NCBI GenBank assembly: GCA_015501585.1
Contig: JADNRY010000061.1
Span: 205,842 to 269,841 of the forward strand
Direction: 5' to 3'
Length of the DNA: 64,000 nt
DNA from: Rhodocollybia butyracea
Lineage: Eukaryota > Basidiomycota > Agaricomycetes > Agaricales > Omphalotaceae
Shown: positions 1 through 12,258 of the stretch, one piece after another
Layout: every line of letters begins with the position of its first letter
How positions within the stretch are numbered: the first letter of the stretch is position 1
The notes under the pieces: generated by a model
Seen by the model: the letters and a program-made list of their open reading frames with translations, nothing else
Told to the model about the DNA's origin: nothing
Databases searched by the model: none
Program-made: the position numbers and the translations under genes

Positions 1-133
1 TAATATTAATACTATTTGTGCATTTGTTGTTGGACGTAAGCAAAGAGAGGCGCTAAAAATAAACGCGCAGGTGCATCGCTTTCCAGCTTTTCTCACTGAC
101 TGCATAAATCTTGATTTCATACACCTCTTAAAT

Positions 134-1679
134 ATGGATCCTGGAGTCCCGCTCGTTGTAGATAATGGCACTGGTGTGAGCTTTATCATCACAACTTTCC
201 TCAAATCTTTTCTGAAAACGCGCAGTTTGTGAAAGTAGGATACGCAGGATCGAATTTCCCTGAACATGGTACTGCAACCTCTAGATTTGCTTCACGAATC
301 TGACATCAACATCAATATGACAGTATTTCCATCTATCGTTGGACGCCCCATTCTTCGAGCAGAAGAGCGTGTAGGTTCTGCGGTGATCAAGGATATCATG
401 ATTGGAGATGAAGCTGCTCAAAATCGCAACTATCTGCAAGTAACGCAGCCAATGGAGCATGGTATCATACGGAACTGGGAGGACATGAAACATCTTTGGG
501 ATTACACATTCGACGAGAAACTCAAAGTTGACCCAAGAGGACGGAAGGTGTTATTGACTGAGCCGCCGATGAATCCGAAAGCGAACAGACAGAGAATGTG
601 TGAAGTGATGTTTGAGGAATATGGACTTGGAGGTGTATACGTCGCCATCCAGGCCGTCTTAACGCTGTATGCTCAAGGTATGTGGTTGTCTATCTTGACC
701 GTCGGGCTTTGCTCAAACTTTGTGTTGTAGGTCTGACTACGGGTGTCGTTGTCGATTCTGGTGATGGTGTGACTCACATTGTTCCCGTTTACGATGGATT
801 TGCTTTGCCTCACTTGACGCGCCGGTTGGATATCGCTGGACGAGATGTCACTAGATATCTAATCAAATTACTTCTCATGCGTGGTTATGCCTTCAACCGA
901 ACCGCCGATTTCGAGACCGTACGGGAGATCAAGGAGAAGCTGTGCTATGTGAGGTGTGTACGCGTTATGTTGACCGCAGCTGCTGGTACTAATCGAGGCT
1001 TTGATCAGCTATGATCTTGATATGGACACTCGTCTCTCAGAAGAAACGACGGTCCTTGTTGAGAGTTATCAGGTACATAGCAGTTATATTGCACTCGCCA
1101 CTTAACTAAACAAAGTCATCTAGCTGCCTGATGGTCGAACCATCAAAGTCGGCTCAGAGCGATTCGAAGCTCCAGAATGCATGTTCCAGCCACACTTGGT
1201 TGACGTCGAGCAACCCGGTGTAGCAGGTTTGTTCATGATTTGCGCTCAATAAGTACGGTGCCAATTTGATCCCGGTACAGAAATGCTATTCCAAACTATC
1301 CAAAATGCCGCCGTCGATGTTCGCTCAGAGTTATACAAGCATATCGTACTGTCTGGTGGATCTAGCATGTACCCCGGTTTGCCTAGTCGTCTTGAAAAGG
1401 AGATGAAGCAGCTCTACTTGACGCGTGTGTTGAACGGCAATCCGGAAAGACTGAACGTGAGTTTCTCGATGACTGCTCTCTGATTACTGACGCGAGTGAT
1501 CTACTCAGAAATTCAAGATCAGGATCGAGGACCCTCCCCGACGAAAACATATGGTGTTCCTTGGTGGTGCTGTCCTTGCTGATATTATGAAGGGCCGCGA
1601 AGAGTTTTGGATATCACGAGAGGAATGGTTTGAGCAAGGTGTTAGATCTCTTGACAAACTTGGTCGCGGCGACAACTAG
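134..1679 (+). CDS. ARP2: Actin-related protein 2 (Arp2)
   Basis: Nucleotide-binding subunit of the Arp2/3 complex, which nucleates branched actin filaments. Eight exons (134-175, 226-268, 324-677, 731-953, 1009-1072, 1124-1226, 1281-1456, 1509-1679) join in frame to 391 aa, the usual Arp2 length. The N-terminus reads [22 protein letters not shown], the actin phosphate-1 loop. [17 protein letters not shown] is the phosphate-2 loop and [21 protein letters not shown] the adenosine-binding region. RPILRAEE and the C-terminal [16 protein letters not shown] are typical of Arp2 rather than actin or Arp3. All introns are 50-57 nt with GT-AG ends. The gene is convergent with the pyridoxal kinase gene, leaving about 170 bp between stop codons. 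No damage is visible. Confidence 0.96.
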
Positions 1680-1852
1680 ACCATCCCGTTCGCCGTTGTA
1701 CACTTACCTTAGTCGCCAAGATATCGTGTTAGCCAAACAGTCTAGATCGCATTGTATCGGAAGGTATTATGAATAGGAAACATTAATGGTCTCTATAAGC
1801 TAAAAGCAAAAAGTGTGTTCTATAGATATATATACTACCAGATTTCTCTGAA

Positions 1853-3149
1853 TTAATTATCCCAGAATCCAGTCCATGTTTCCAAGTGCCTTGTCGCATC
1901 ATTGAATTGACCTCGGATGATATCGATACTTTGCACAAGCCTCAGCTCGCGTCCTCTCATCCTTCGGACCTTCCGAAGAGGCTCAACCTCATCCTTCTCA
2001 TCGTCAGTAGCGAACCGCTCCTCTTCGGGGAGCTGTTCAGAATGTCGGAATGTCTCGCAAAGCACTGCATGAGTTTTCGTCAACGCTTGAGAAACCGCTT
2101 GAGAAAAAGGTGTTCGCGATTCGGTTCGAGATGTGTCCGATGGATTGTAGTGTGCCAAGACGAGTGAAGAGAAAAGGTCTCCAACACCAGAAAAGTACCC
2201 GGCTAAGAGCGGAACACATTGAGCATGGACTTTGGGCGTATCTTCCGGTGATGCGGAAGAGCTTATACATAGGAGATAACCTGACTCTGAAGCAAATGGT
2301 GGTCGAATAGAGAGCGGTAGAGTCTCGGAAAGCCATGGCTTGAGAGGGATGGAACTGATTGCGACGTTTGGTACCCCGAAATCTTTGTGTAACTTTGCCA
2401 AGGCACGTCGGAGAGAGGGCATGTCGGTGAGAGTGATATCCGTTAGCGTTCTGGAGGATACTCAGTTGAAGGGTGATGTAGCAAGTAATGGATGCTTACT
2501 CTACTTCAAACCAGTTGGGTGTTATTATTGTCGAGAGCGGTAACATCGTCCGATAGACCGGGATAACATCCGGTGCGACGTATAATCGACCGGCATCACC
2601 CATGACAGCTGACATGTAGATGAGCACTATTGAATTTTTTTTGAAAAAATAGAAAATGACTCACGATCCAATAGATAAACAAGCTCAGGTTTTCGCTCTC
2701 GTAGTTTTCGAGCAAGTTTTGCTACAGCAGTTAAAGCTTCGGCATTAGGGGTATAACCTGGCTTGTCGAGATAAATTTCAAGCAAGGAAAAGCAAAAGTC
2801 GATTCACCAGTTAAAAGACGAGCTGGATCCAGTAACTCGTTAAATTCCATGGCATCGAATATGGACTCGAGTTCTGCTGCAGATGTCTTGCTTCCTCCAG
2901 ATCTTCCGTATCCTACGTCACAGATAGTGAGCCTGAGATTGATACCGTGAGTGATTCGTAAACACCTGCATGATTAGAGAAATTGACAGTGTTCACGACC
3001 TGATTACAGATCAGCACAACTGGAAAAGAATTCAGAGCTGATCTTACATCGACATCGTAATTGAGGCACTGTAGAGGGAAAGCAGCGGCTTTACCACCAA
3101 CATAACCGAAAGCAACATGAGATTGTATGCTGAGAACTCGTCCTTCCAT
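1853..3149 (-). CDS. Pyridoxal kinase
   Basis: ATP-dependent kinase of the vitamin B6 salvage pathway, making PLP from pyridoxal (yeast relative BUD16). The start [34 protein letters not shown] is the PdxK/PdxY signature, with SHVAFGYVG lining the substrate pocket. Later exons give [37 protein letters not shown] and [14 protein letters not shown]. The last exon holds the ribokinase-family anion-hole/catalytic motif in [21 protein letters not shown]. The C-terminus ends TGFWDN with TAA at 1853-1855. Several short introns split the gene. It shares a short (about 110-170 bp) divergent intergenic region with the START-domain gene. Confidence 0.93.
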
Positions 3150-3316
3150 GGTTGGAACGAAAAGAAACTTAAATATAAGCGCTTAAGAAGTCACGCCACC
3201 CCAAATATGACCGCCCGCCGTCATCAGGGGGTGACACGCTTTATTCTCATTACCGTGATGTCTGATGGCTCCAGGTGAGGACAAAGCCTCATTATCCCTC
3301 TTTACACGCTAAAAAA

Positions 3317-6300
3317 ATGTTCTCCAGACTAAAGGAATCGTGGATTACTGCATTGACCGACGCAGAGAACCGGTTCAAACAATTGCTTTCTACTACTTCC
3401 AGCGAATGGAAGCGCGTATCTAGCCCTGGGGAATCTTCTGCCAACAGAAAAGGCAAAGCAAGGCTGCTCTCCTTGCCGGAGCTGTCAGATGTTGTTGTCC
3501 ATCGACATGCAACGAAAGCTGGAGATGATGTTTATCGCCTTATTCTTGATGTCCCAGCTGAGGAAGAATTGGTTACGTTGGAGCCTTGGAGGGCAGTTTT
3601 GACGACTCCGGAACTTCGCCAGGAGTGGGACCCTGCAGTAATTGACGCTCATTTGGTGGAAATGTTCAGCGAAGGCACTCGGATATCTAAGACAAAATTT
3701 ACACTGGGATGGCCTGCTAGGTGGGTGTTTGGAAAGAATATATTTGTATAAGCCTCTAATTAATTACTTTAAGCTAGTCCTCGCGATGCTGTTACGATCT
3801 CTCGGACAATGCATGACCCTTCCACGGTCATTGACATTTCCACTTCTTTACCAAGATCTGCGGATGAACCTGCCTACCTTCGTCCTTCTCCGCCATACGT
3901 CAGATCGAATGTCTCATGTGCGTTCCAACTTTTGTACGTACCCAAAAACAAAATGCTGATTTTATTCAGTGCTGGCTTGGTGTATACAACATCTCAAACC
4001 TTTGCAGCCGTCCATAGAGTCCAAACGGAAATCATCCCTTGGTGGCAGAATACGTATCACTTGTTTCTGGCAACATGATCTTCGTGCAGTATGGAATATT
4101 GGATCTTCTTCCAGTCTGGTTCAGCAACTATCCATGATGATTATAGGCCTACTAAAGACAACCACGAAGCGCGCCACCCGTATCCCAAAACTCATAGGAT
4201 ATGGGAATGGTGTCACAATTGAGAAGATTCGTTTCCAAATTGATAGGGAAGCTTTGACCATCCAATACTCGGTCATTCCTGAAGATGATAGCCATGTAGA
4301 TCACTCGCAAGACCTCGAAGCTCTTCGGGATCAAAGGCGGCTAACTCGTGCCATCGAATGTGTTTTACCAGCTGTGGAGGGCTGGGATGTACAAGTTTCG
4401 ACGAGAGCTTCGTCCGAGGAAGTTGAGAATCTTCCATGGACTGCACATGCAGCCCATAGTACCTCGTATTTCCCATCGCCAAATTTAACGCCTGCTCTAC
4501 CTTTGGATCAGGTCGTTCTTCGTCTAGCCCACGCTCCACTCATCGATGATCATTCCGTACTGAAAGTCAAAGTGGTCATTGAAATATCGGGTCCCTCCAG
4601 TGGCTTGCGTTTAAATGGGGTTCCTCAGAATATCAAGCAATTTGAAGAACAGCGTGACCCCTCGTCTTATAATGCCCCTCAGTCTATTCTAGATTTTGGA
4701 AGTGCGACGGACATTAGTGTTCCTTCGACATCGTCTGTACATGCATCTAGTGTTACCAGTATTGCTTCATCGTCTTCTGCGCCTATGTTGATTCGCGTAG
4801 CTACGGAGAGAAGTACCGGAGCTGAGAAGACAATTTTATCGAGGGTTAAGAGGAACTACATCTACTTCTCATCGTTACTTCAAGAGCCCGAAGCGAAATG
4901 GAAGCGCAGTACGTGTGTTCTTCTCATATGAACGATAAACTTAGCCTTTTTGTCTTTAGCCACTGAAGCTCGTGGAGTCACTATCACTCAACTGGATTCG
5001 ATTGACCCAACACTTGTAGTCTATCGTGCCGAAGCCACATTTGTTGGTGTTGGGCTTTGGGATCTGTATGGCTCTGTTGTTTCTCCTGGAGCCAGAAACT
5101 TTTGGGACAAACAACATGACGATGCTATCCTTCTCGAGGATGTTAACGAGCTCACAGAACTGTGGCATCTGAAAACGAAACCTGCTTGGCCGATAAAGTA
5201 AGTTCATCCCCCATGATGGGCGACCTGTGACTAAGTTTGTTCCAGTGGTCGAGACTCGGTCGTACTCAAAACAGTTTACAAGTCTCCTACAACAATCCAT
5301 GTCTTTTCATTTTCGGCCGACGACCCACATCTGTTTCCAAACATTCCACCAGTGGATCCCAATGTTATCAGGACTCAAGTGGATTTACAGGGCTGGGCTA
5401 TCGAAGCTTTATCACCCAATACGACACTTTTGACTCTCCTTGAACAATCGGATCCTAAAGGCTGGACCAACAAAACCTCCATACCAACTCAAATGATAAA
5501 CGCTCTTGCTGGGATTGGAGAATTCGCTATAAAATGCGGTGGACCGCCTGTTGTTACTCGTCTCACTGGTGCAAAAGTCAACGATCTCCGATATGATCAT
5601 GACCGGTTCAATTTTAGACTAGAATACGAACCTTCGCCTAGTCGGAGGATGGTTGGTACTTCACCCAGTGACAGCACGATACCATTGAATACCGCTGATG
5701 ATGACCCAAACACACGTATATCCCCAGTCATCGAATGTGAAATTCGATGTGATCTGGACACATGGGCACAATCTCTAGATATTGTCGTGGACCCGCCACC
5801 ACAATCAATTTCGTGTCTAAGGCGACATCGACTCTCGGACGAAGGCGGTGGGCTTTGGATGACGATTGTTCACGACGCAGTCTTTGTTGATGACGAGCGA
5901 CTTCAGGTTATTGTGAGGCGCGCTCCAGGTAGAGAAAAGGGCTTGGTGATGGTGAACGGTGCCAAGACTAGTGTGGATGTCGAAGAGTTACCGGAACATG
6001 AAATCAAGACTCTGGTTCGTAGGAAACGCGTTAAGCCGCCTCGTATACCTCTGGACCAGCCTCCAGTCATGGGTGTTATTCGGAAACGCAGAGCTGAGTG
6101 GGATGCTGATTCCTTGGACTCACCGACCTCAAAAAATGTGCCTAATGCCCATGCATCTTCGAGTACGATACCAAAGGTACCGAGTCCGCTTGCGAGGTTT
6201 TTCACGTATTACGTCGATCAGGCCACCGCCACCACTCAGCAAACCATTGCCGCGATTTCACCTATCGCGGTGGGAGTAAATGATACGCCGCTCACTTCTT

Positions 6301-9181
6301 CCAAGCCACCAGTTCAATATGCCCTCGATGCGCTAGCCTGGACCCAAAATCACCATTGTAGTACAACACCTCAAGCTGGCTGGGTCCTCGTCAGCGACAA
6401 AGGACTACTAATCCGGCGGAAGCTTGCCTCCGACATTTCTCCCGTCATACCCGTACACAAAGGGGAAAAAGTTATCGAGGGGATTTCAGCAGAGGAATTG
6501 GCAACAGTTATCACTGAGTCTGACTGCAGAATGAAATGGGACGATAGGTTTGAATCGGCCACGATGTTGGAGTCGTATGGAAATGGATGCAACACGAGTT
6601 TTGCGGTCGCGAAAGCTGGGTTCCCTTTTCGAGATCGAGGATTTTATATTGCTTCGTTGGTGGCTCGAGGTCAGGGTTCACCTTCAGTATCCAGGAGGAA
6701 TACTACGACCGGCGTTGGTGCTGGAGATGCAAGTCATACGACTGGTGGTCGAAACGCAATTTTTTGCGTGTCTACTTCTTTTAGTCCCGACTCTGTCAGT
6801 CAATACTCTGCCACGAAGTACAACCCTTATGGGTTACCTATCGGGCGAGTTTACATCGATGCATGGATTTTGGAGACGTTGGATCCTTATACAAAGGAAA
6901 ACTATGCTGTGCCATCCTCTCGTTGTACGCGATTGGTTGCCGTAGATTATGCCGGCTCCCTTCCTGCGGCTGTAAACTCCCTCATCAATGCCACCATTCC
7001 TCGTGCCATCCTCACTGTCGAAACATACGTCAAGAGTATATCGTCCTTGCCTATCACTCGTCTACCAGCAGCTGGATTTATCCTGGCTGATAGAAAAGAT
7101 GAAGACGTCGAGGCAGAAACATATTCCAAATTGGGATGGAAGCTGCGCCGACGAGATGAATACAAGACTTTATTGCATACTAAGTACGATTCAGCAACCA
7201 AGATTTACGCTAGTATGATTCTGGTCAGTTACCCTGGATCTGGATCCGAAGCGCGAAGTCCATCTTCCCCCGCTACGAATAAAGGATCGCTGAGTCCTGC
7301 CCGAAGGCCTCGGTCCTCTTCACAACACCAGCAACAAATTACACCACGCCCAAGCATGGTGAGCCTTACTGAACCATCGAGCGATTCCAATGTGGATAGC
7401 ATGCCCAGCCTTCCCCAGCCTTCATCATTAACGGCGCCTTCACCTTCAGCATCCTCTTTTTCCCATACCAGTATACCTATGTCGTCCATGTCTCCTACAT
7501 CACCATCCAGTATCGCGACTATAAGCCTGTCCACACCTGTCCAGCGCGAACGCGCCCTATCCGGGTCGAGTTTCCGAGGCCGTTCCTCGTCTGCGTTTAC
7601 CCTCAAAGGCGAGGTCAGGCATTCCACGGATTTATTGGTAGGCGAAATCGTGATCGACTCGAAACTCTATCCCAAGGGATACATGGTTACATTAAGCTCC
7701 AGAACCCGATTAAAGCCATCGAAGCCGGGAGAAAGTGAATCCGAATCTCTGTTGAGCATTGCTCCCACCCAAAAAAGTTATGATTCTCCAGTTAACTTGG
7801 ATACGCTCTTCCCAGAAGATGAAACTTCAACCTCGTCTGAGTTCGTTTTGCCCTTTTCATATGCGTTAAACACCATGCCTCTTTCCCCGTTACACTCTTC
7901 CGGAATGGGAAATACAACTCATGGGTCTGATTCAGAGCCTACCAGACATCTGCTTCGATTGACGCTACCCACAGCGCAGTATCATATTTCTACTGTAAAA
8001 GATCCATTAACCGGGGAGACGCAGCATGCACCGTCCAAGCCGGCATGGTTGATTGAAATGGAGGAGGGAGGTGTGGTGGTGAGGGTTGAGGTGAGGCCGT
8101 TAAGCAGCACAGGAATTGTGAGGAAGGGGAAAGTGTTAATTGTTGACGGGAGGATGGGAGGGAGTGAAAGTAAAGATGGTAAAAACAAACTGTGGAATGC
8201 AGAGAGAAACGGATGGGAAGTGGTTGTTGTTGGTGAGAAAGAGTCGTTGACGACATTGGGCAGGGAGGAACTGCTAGACGATAGAGTCTCGAAAATGGGT
8301 GTACTTTCGAGGTAAGTTTTGACACTTGATTTCGCAACGGAGATGATACTAATCAGAATTTCATTCCTCGGTTTTCCTACATACATCTACAGATCCACAA
8401 ATGAAACCGATGTACTACCGGATGATCTCAGAACACCTGTGGCCGTTGCAGATGGCCTTTTCGATTCAGACGTGACCAAGTCGCATAGTTATTCCTCGCA
8501 AACTTCTTTAGTTGACGGAATGGATCGCTCGCTCGGCGATCCTACTGAAAACCCAAGTGAGAGCAGTACCGAACTCGGTGGCGAAGAACATAATCAATCT
8601 GGAGAAATGGTAAGCCCTTTCCTGAAATTAAATAAACGTTGGCGCTGATGCTTTGACTATCTGAAACGCGTGTATAACAGCAGGCTCATGAACCACCCGA
8701 CGCAACACGACTTAAAGCCACCCACTCTCAGTCTAGGATTTTCAATTTCTTGCAGTCGTACCCATATCCTAATCCGCTCACCCGGATTGCAACGGCGACA
8801 AGTATTACTACCGCCGGTGCTTTGGGTGGTTTAGGGAAATCCGGCTCCTCAGGTGGGAAAAGCTCCAGTGTGAACGTTGTTGGGAGTGTCAACAGCAATA
8901 AGAACGAGGTGCTGGAAAGTCCTCCCACGGGCCTCTATCCAATGTCAACGTTGATCATCATAGCACTTATCGCGTTTTTAATTGGGTCCCTGTTCCGTTC
9001 ACTTCTGTCGCCTGCAGACTTTATCTATGTTGTGAGGGACCTGCAGGAGGCGGAGGAGGCGCAGGTAGTACAGATGCAAAATGGCGGAGCTGTTAGTTGG
9101 CGCGAAATGCGAAGGCTGTTTGAAATTAAATATATACTGGGTGGTTGGGACCTACAACTTGCAGCGGTGAAGCGACATTGA
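3317..9181 (+). CDS. Large multi-START-domain membrane protein
   Basis: Spliced protein of about 1,835 aa in seven exons (about 3317-3720, 3778-3917, 3970-4912, 4960-5197, 5246-8311, 8393-8609, 8681-9181). At least three START/Bet v1-like lipid-transfer modules are visible. The first is near the N-terminus (LEPWRAVLTTPELRQEWDPAV). The second is in the long exon around residues 500-700. The third has GWVLVSDKGLLIRRKL, CRMKWDDRFESATMLESYGNG and AGFPFRDRGFYIA. A low-complexity Ser/Pro linker follows, then a C-terminal transmembrane helix (MSTLIIIALIAFLIGSLFRS). This suggests a tail-anchored or single-pass intracellular lipid carrier; the ligand cannot be read from the sequence. The start is uncertain: an upstream ATG at 3258 joined by a 53-nt intron also fits. 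Similar large proteins occur in basidiomycetes; function is inferred from the domains. Confidence 0.85.
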
Positions 9182-9513
9182 AAGAAATATATAATATTGT
9201 AAAATAGTAATAATATGTAGTGTACAAGTCGTATAGTAATGCTTATTGTAGTTGATAATGATAAAGCAGTGCAGTCGCCGTAAGCACCGGGACTGTGGAC
9301 TTGTTTGTCTCGCTCACTTCCATTAACTTTTTTTTCCTTCCGCTGTAACATCCTTTTTCTTCGTTTAACTTTCCCGTCAACTCCCGTGTTGTGCATAATC
9401 CCTTCTTGTTCGCTGTTTGGCACCATTAAAGCCCGGTCTATAACTTCAACTTGGTCGAATCCGCGGAACCCAATAATTTACTCGTCAAAATATACAGCTG
9501 CCATAACTGAACG

Positions 9514-12258
9514 ATGGCCAATGTCAGCCAACAAGGCTCAGGCCATTCGTCAGCGCAGAATGACCCCAGCTATCCTCAGAGCCCGCTGTCTTGGGAAGGA
9601 GATAAAATGTCCGTCGACCTCTTCGGTTAAATGCCCAGTTTGCTAACTGACTTTTCCTTCGTTTACAGGTTCAACATTTACATCTACGACTATTGCTTTA
9701 AACGAGGATTTCGGAAAACAGCCCGAGAATTGCTGGCAGAGGCGGAAATTCCACCGGAATCCCAGCCCCCGATAAACGCCAGACAAGGCCTCTTATTTGA
9801 GTATGCGATTTCGATGTGGATTCCAGCCACCGACTAATATGAATTGGCTGTACAGGTGGTGGAGTGTTTTTTGGGTGCTGTTTACCGCAAAAGCAAACGG
9901 AAACGGTACAGAGGATGCGTTGATATACACACAAGTGAGTTGGGTAGTTTTAGTGTAATTAACCTAACATCTTACCATTTTCTCAGCACCAAGCTAATCA
10001 GGCCAACAACAGAGCGAGAGGCCCGCAAATACCAGCCCTAGGCCAGCCAATGTCAGTTCCACGGTCAATCAACGGGCTTCCATTGCCTGGTTCTCGTCCA
10101 TTTCCTACTAATGGACAGATCAACGGTGTAGGGCCTGGACCGTCTGGAGGTTTTCATCCTGGATCACATATGAATGGTATTCCTCCGCCCGTTAACCAGC
10201 CTGGTCAGAATTTCCCTCCTCCGCCAATCCCAGGTCAGCCTCGACCTTCATTACCCGGTAATCCGCGAAATTCAGCCGGTGGCGGACCCCCTTTTCCTTC
10301 ACCAACAATGGCCAATTCACCTCATAATCCTGGATCTGGCCAACATCCTTCGCAGCAGCCACCGATGATGAATCCCCTCGGTCAATCGTCTCCACACATC
10401 GGTTCACGCATGCCTCCACCTCCGCCTAATAATATGCAGGGACCCCCTGGCTCGTATCCAATGCCTCGCCCACCCAGTCGCACAGCAAGTCCAGGCCAGA
10501 TGGGTGGTGGTATGGCACATCGGAGTCCTTCGATGGGGAACAGACAGCCCATGACTCAGGATCTTGTCACCATGGATGTGATGCGAATACCGCCATCTGC
10601 ACTCAACGGATTGAAAGACGAGCTTGGACTCGCCGGGAAAGATCTTTTGAATATGTCCATGGACGAGAAGGTAAGTTTAATTCTACCTGTCGTGGAAACC
10701 ACTAAGATGTCTTTCGTCTTTTTTTCACAATTTTATTTCTTACGTCAATCTGTCCGTCCTTCGTGTCTGCTGCCATCATTCTCTTCCATCTTTTTCCCTC
10801 TCAGCAACGTATCAACAACCTATGGCGAAACAAAACCAATAGGAAACCTGGCCCTCCGAACGCTGCAGCTGGTCCCTCAACCATGCCTCCACCACCTCGC
10901 ACCAGAGGAAAACGGAACAGTTCATCGCCACGAGAAGACGTAAGCAACGTTATTCATTCGTCGAGATCATATATCAGTCAACATCCGAGGATCATACTGA
11001 TGCTCCTTTCTATAGCCGGAAAACGCACCCGGAACAGGATCTCCTCCCATGAAGAAACCTCGTCGGTCGCCGGTGGAGACTGGTCCTGGATATCCTCATC
11101 CACCTCAACAGCCAGGTCAAGCTCCTGGTCTTGGTCCGGGGCCAGGTCCCGGTCCCAGTGGTCAGCCAGGTATGGGGCCACCTGGTCCAGGAGGTGGACC
11201 GGGACCAAATCCAGGTCATCCGCCAAACACGATGGGTATGCGTCCACCTATGCCTGGTGGTCCGATGAATGGGTTCGGTCCGCCGATGGGTGGACAAATG
11301 GGTGGACAAATGGGTGGGGGAATGGGTGGGGGAATAGGACCACATCCTCCACATCCTATGAGTTCGCCGTCGATGAGTATGAATCAGCCAGGAATGATGA
11401 CACCGCAGATGCAGGTCAGTCTTTTCGAAAATCGGCAAAGACGTCTTATTTACTGTTTTTTTTTCTTTTGCTTTAGCCCATGAACCCGCAACGTCCGTCA
11501 GATGGGCAATACCGCAACAGTCTCGTCGGCTTCCACCGGCAGATTCACGTCGCAAACGGTGGTGCCGGATCCCCTTCTGACCCTACTTTCGGTGGTATGG
11601 GAGGTGGTCCAGGCGGTCCAGGAAACCGTTCACCACAGTTCCCTGGTGGTCCAACTAACCGACACAAGCCTATGCCACCACCGTCACCTGGTATGAACCA
11701 GATGAACAAGGATAACTCGAAAGATAGTGGGATGAATAACCATGATTCTCCCCGTAATGGTATGGTTCCACCCCCGAGCGCAGGCATGACGCCCACTGGA
11801 TCAGGTCCTAATTCCTCAACACCAGCGCCCCAAGGCGGCCCAGGACCACTACCGAATTCGTTATCAGGTCCATCCCAATCACAGAACTCAACACCCATCC
11901 CAAATCCTAATGCTAATGGACCTCCTCCATCAAGTATGGATCATTCTGTGCTTGGGAATCCTCAGATTGGTATGATGCCTAATGGTGGAGGAGGGATGGG
12001 CGGAGGAATGGGAGGAAATATGGGAGGAAGCATGGGAGGAGGGATGAGTGGAGGGATGGGCGGAGGGATGGCGGAGGGATGGGCGGAAGTATAGGTGCCG
12101 ACCTCTTTGCAACCGATTTTATGACTGATCTCGACAACTTTGACCCATCCATCTTCCGTGATCCTGTTGGGGGTGACTTAAATTTTGAACGAGATTTCGG
12201 GCAGTGGTTCAATCCAAACGATCAAGCGTTGGAGGATTCATTGGACGGTATGAAGTGA
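9514..12258 (+). CDS. LisH/LUFS-domain regulator (Flo8/SSDP-like)
   Basis: Probable transcriptional cofactor. Exons 9514-9608, 9669-9800, 9856-9934 and 9987-10670 give a short N-terminus followed by a complete LUFS domain: MFNIYIYDYCFKRGFRKTAREL is the LisH motif, and RQGLLFEWWSVFWVLFTAKANG is the conserved WW segment shared by LEUNIG, Flo8 and SSDP proteins. The rest is Pro/Gly/Met-rich low complexity, with a basic patch (KKPRRS) and an acidic/aromatic C-terminus (GADLFATDFMTDLDNFDPSIFRD), possibly activating. Later exons start near 10805, 11016 and 11477. The frame breaks at 12070-12071 in the Gly/Met repeat: one frame stops at 12092-12094, the other continues to TGA at 12256-12258. Either one G is missing or a 125-nt intron (11970-12094) is removed. 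The downstream frame is clearly the conserved C-terminus. Confidence 0.85.

Noticed and set aside
7229..7627. 132-codon minus-strand frame inside the START-domain gene
   Set aside because: Antisense shadow of the Ser/Pro-rich linker of the real gene.
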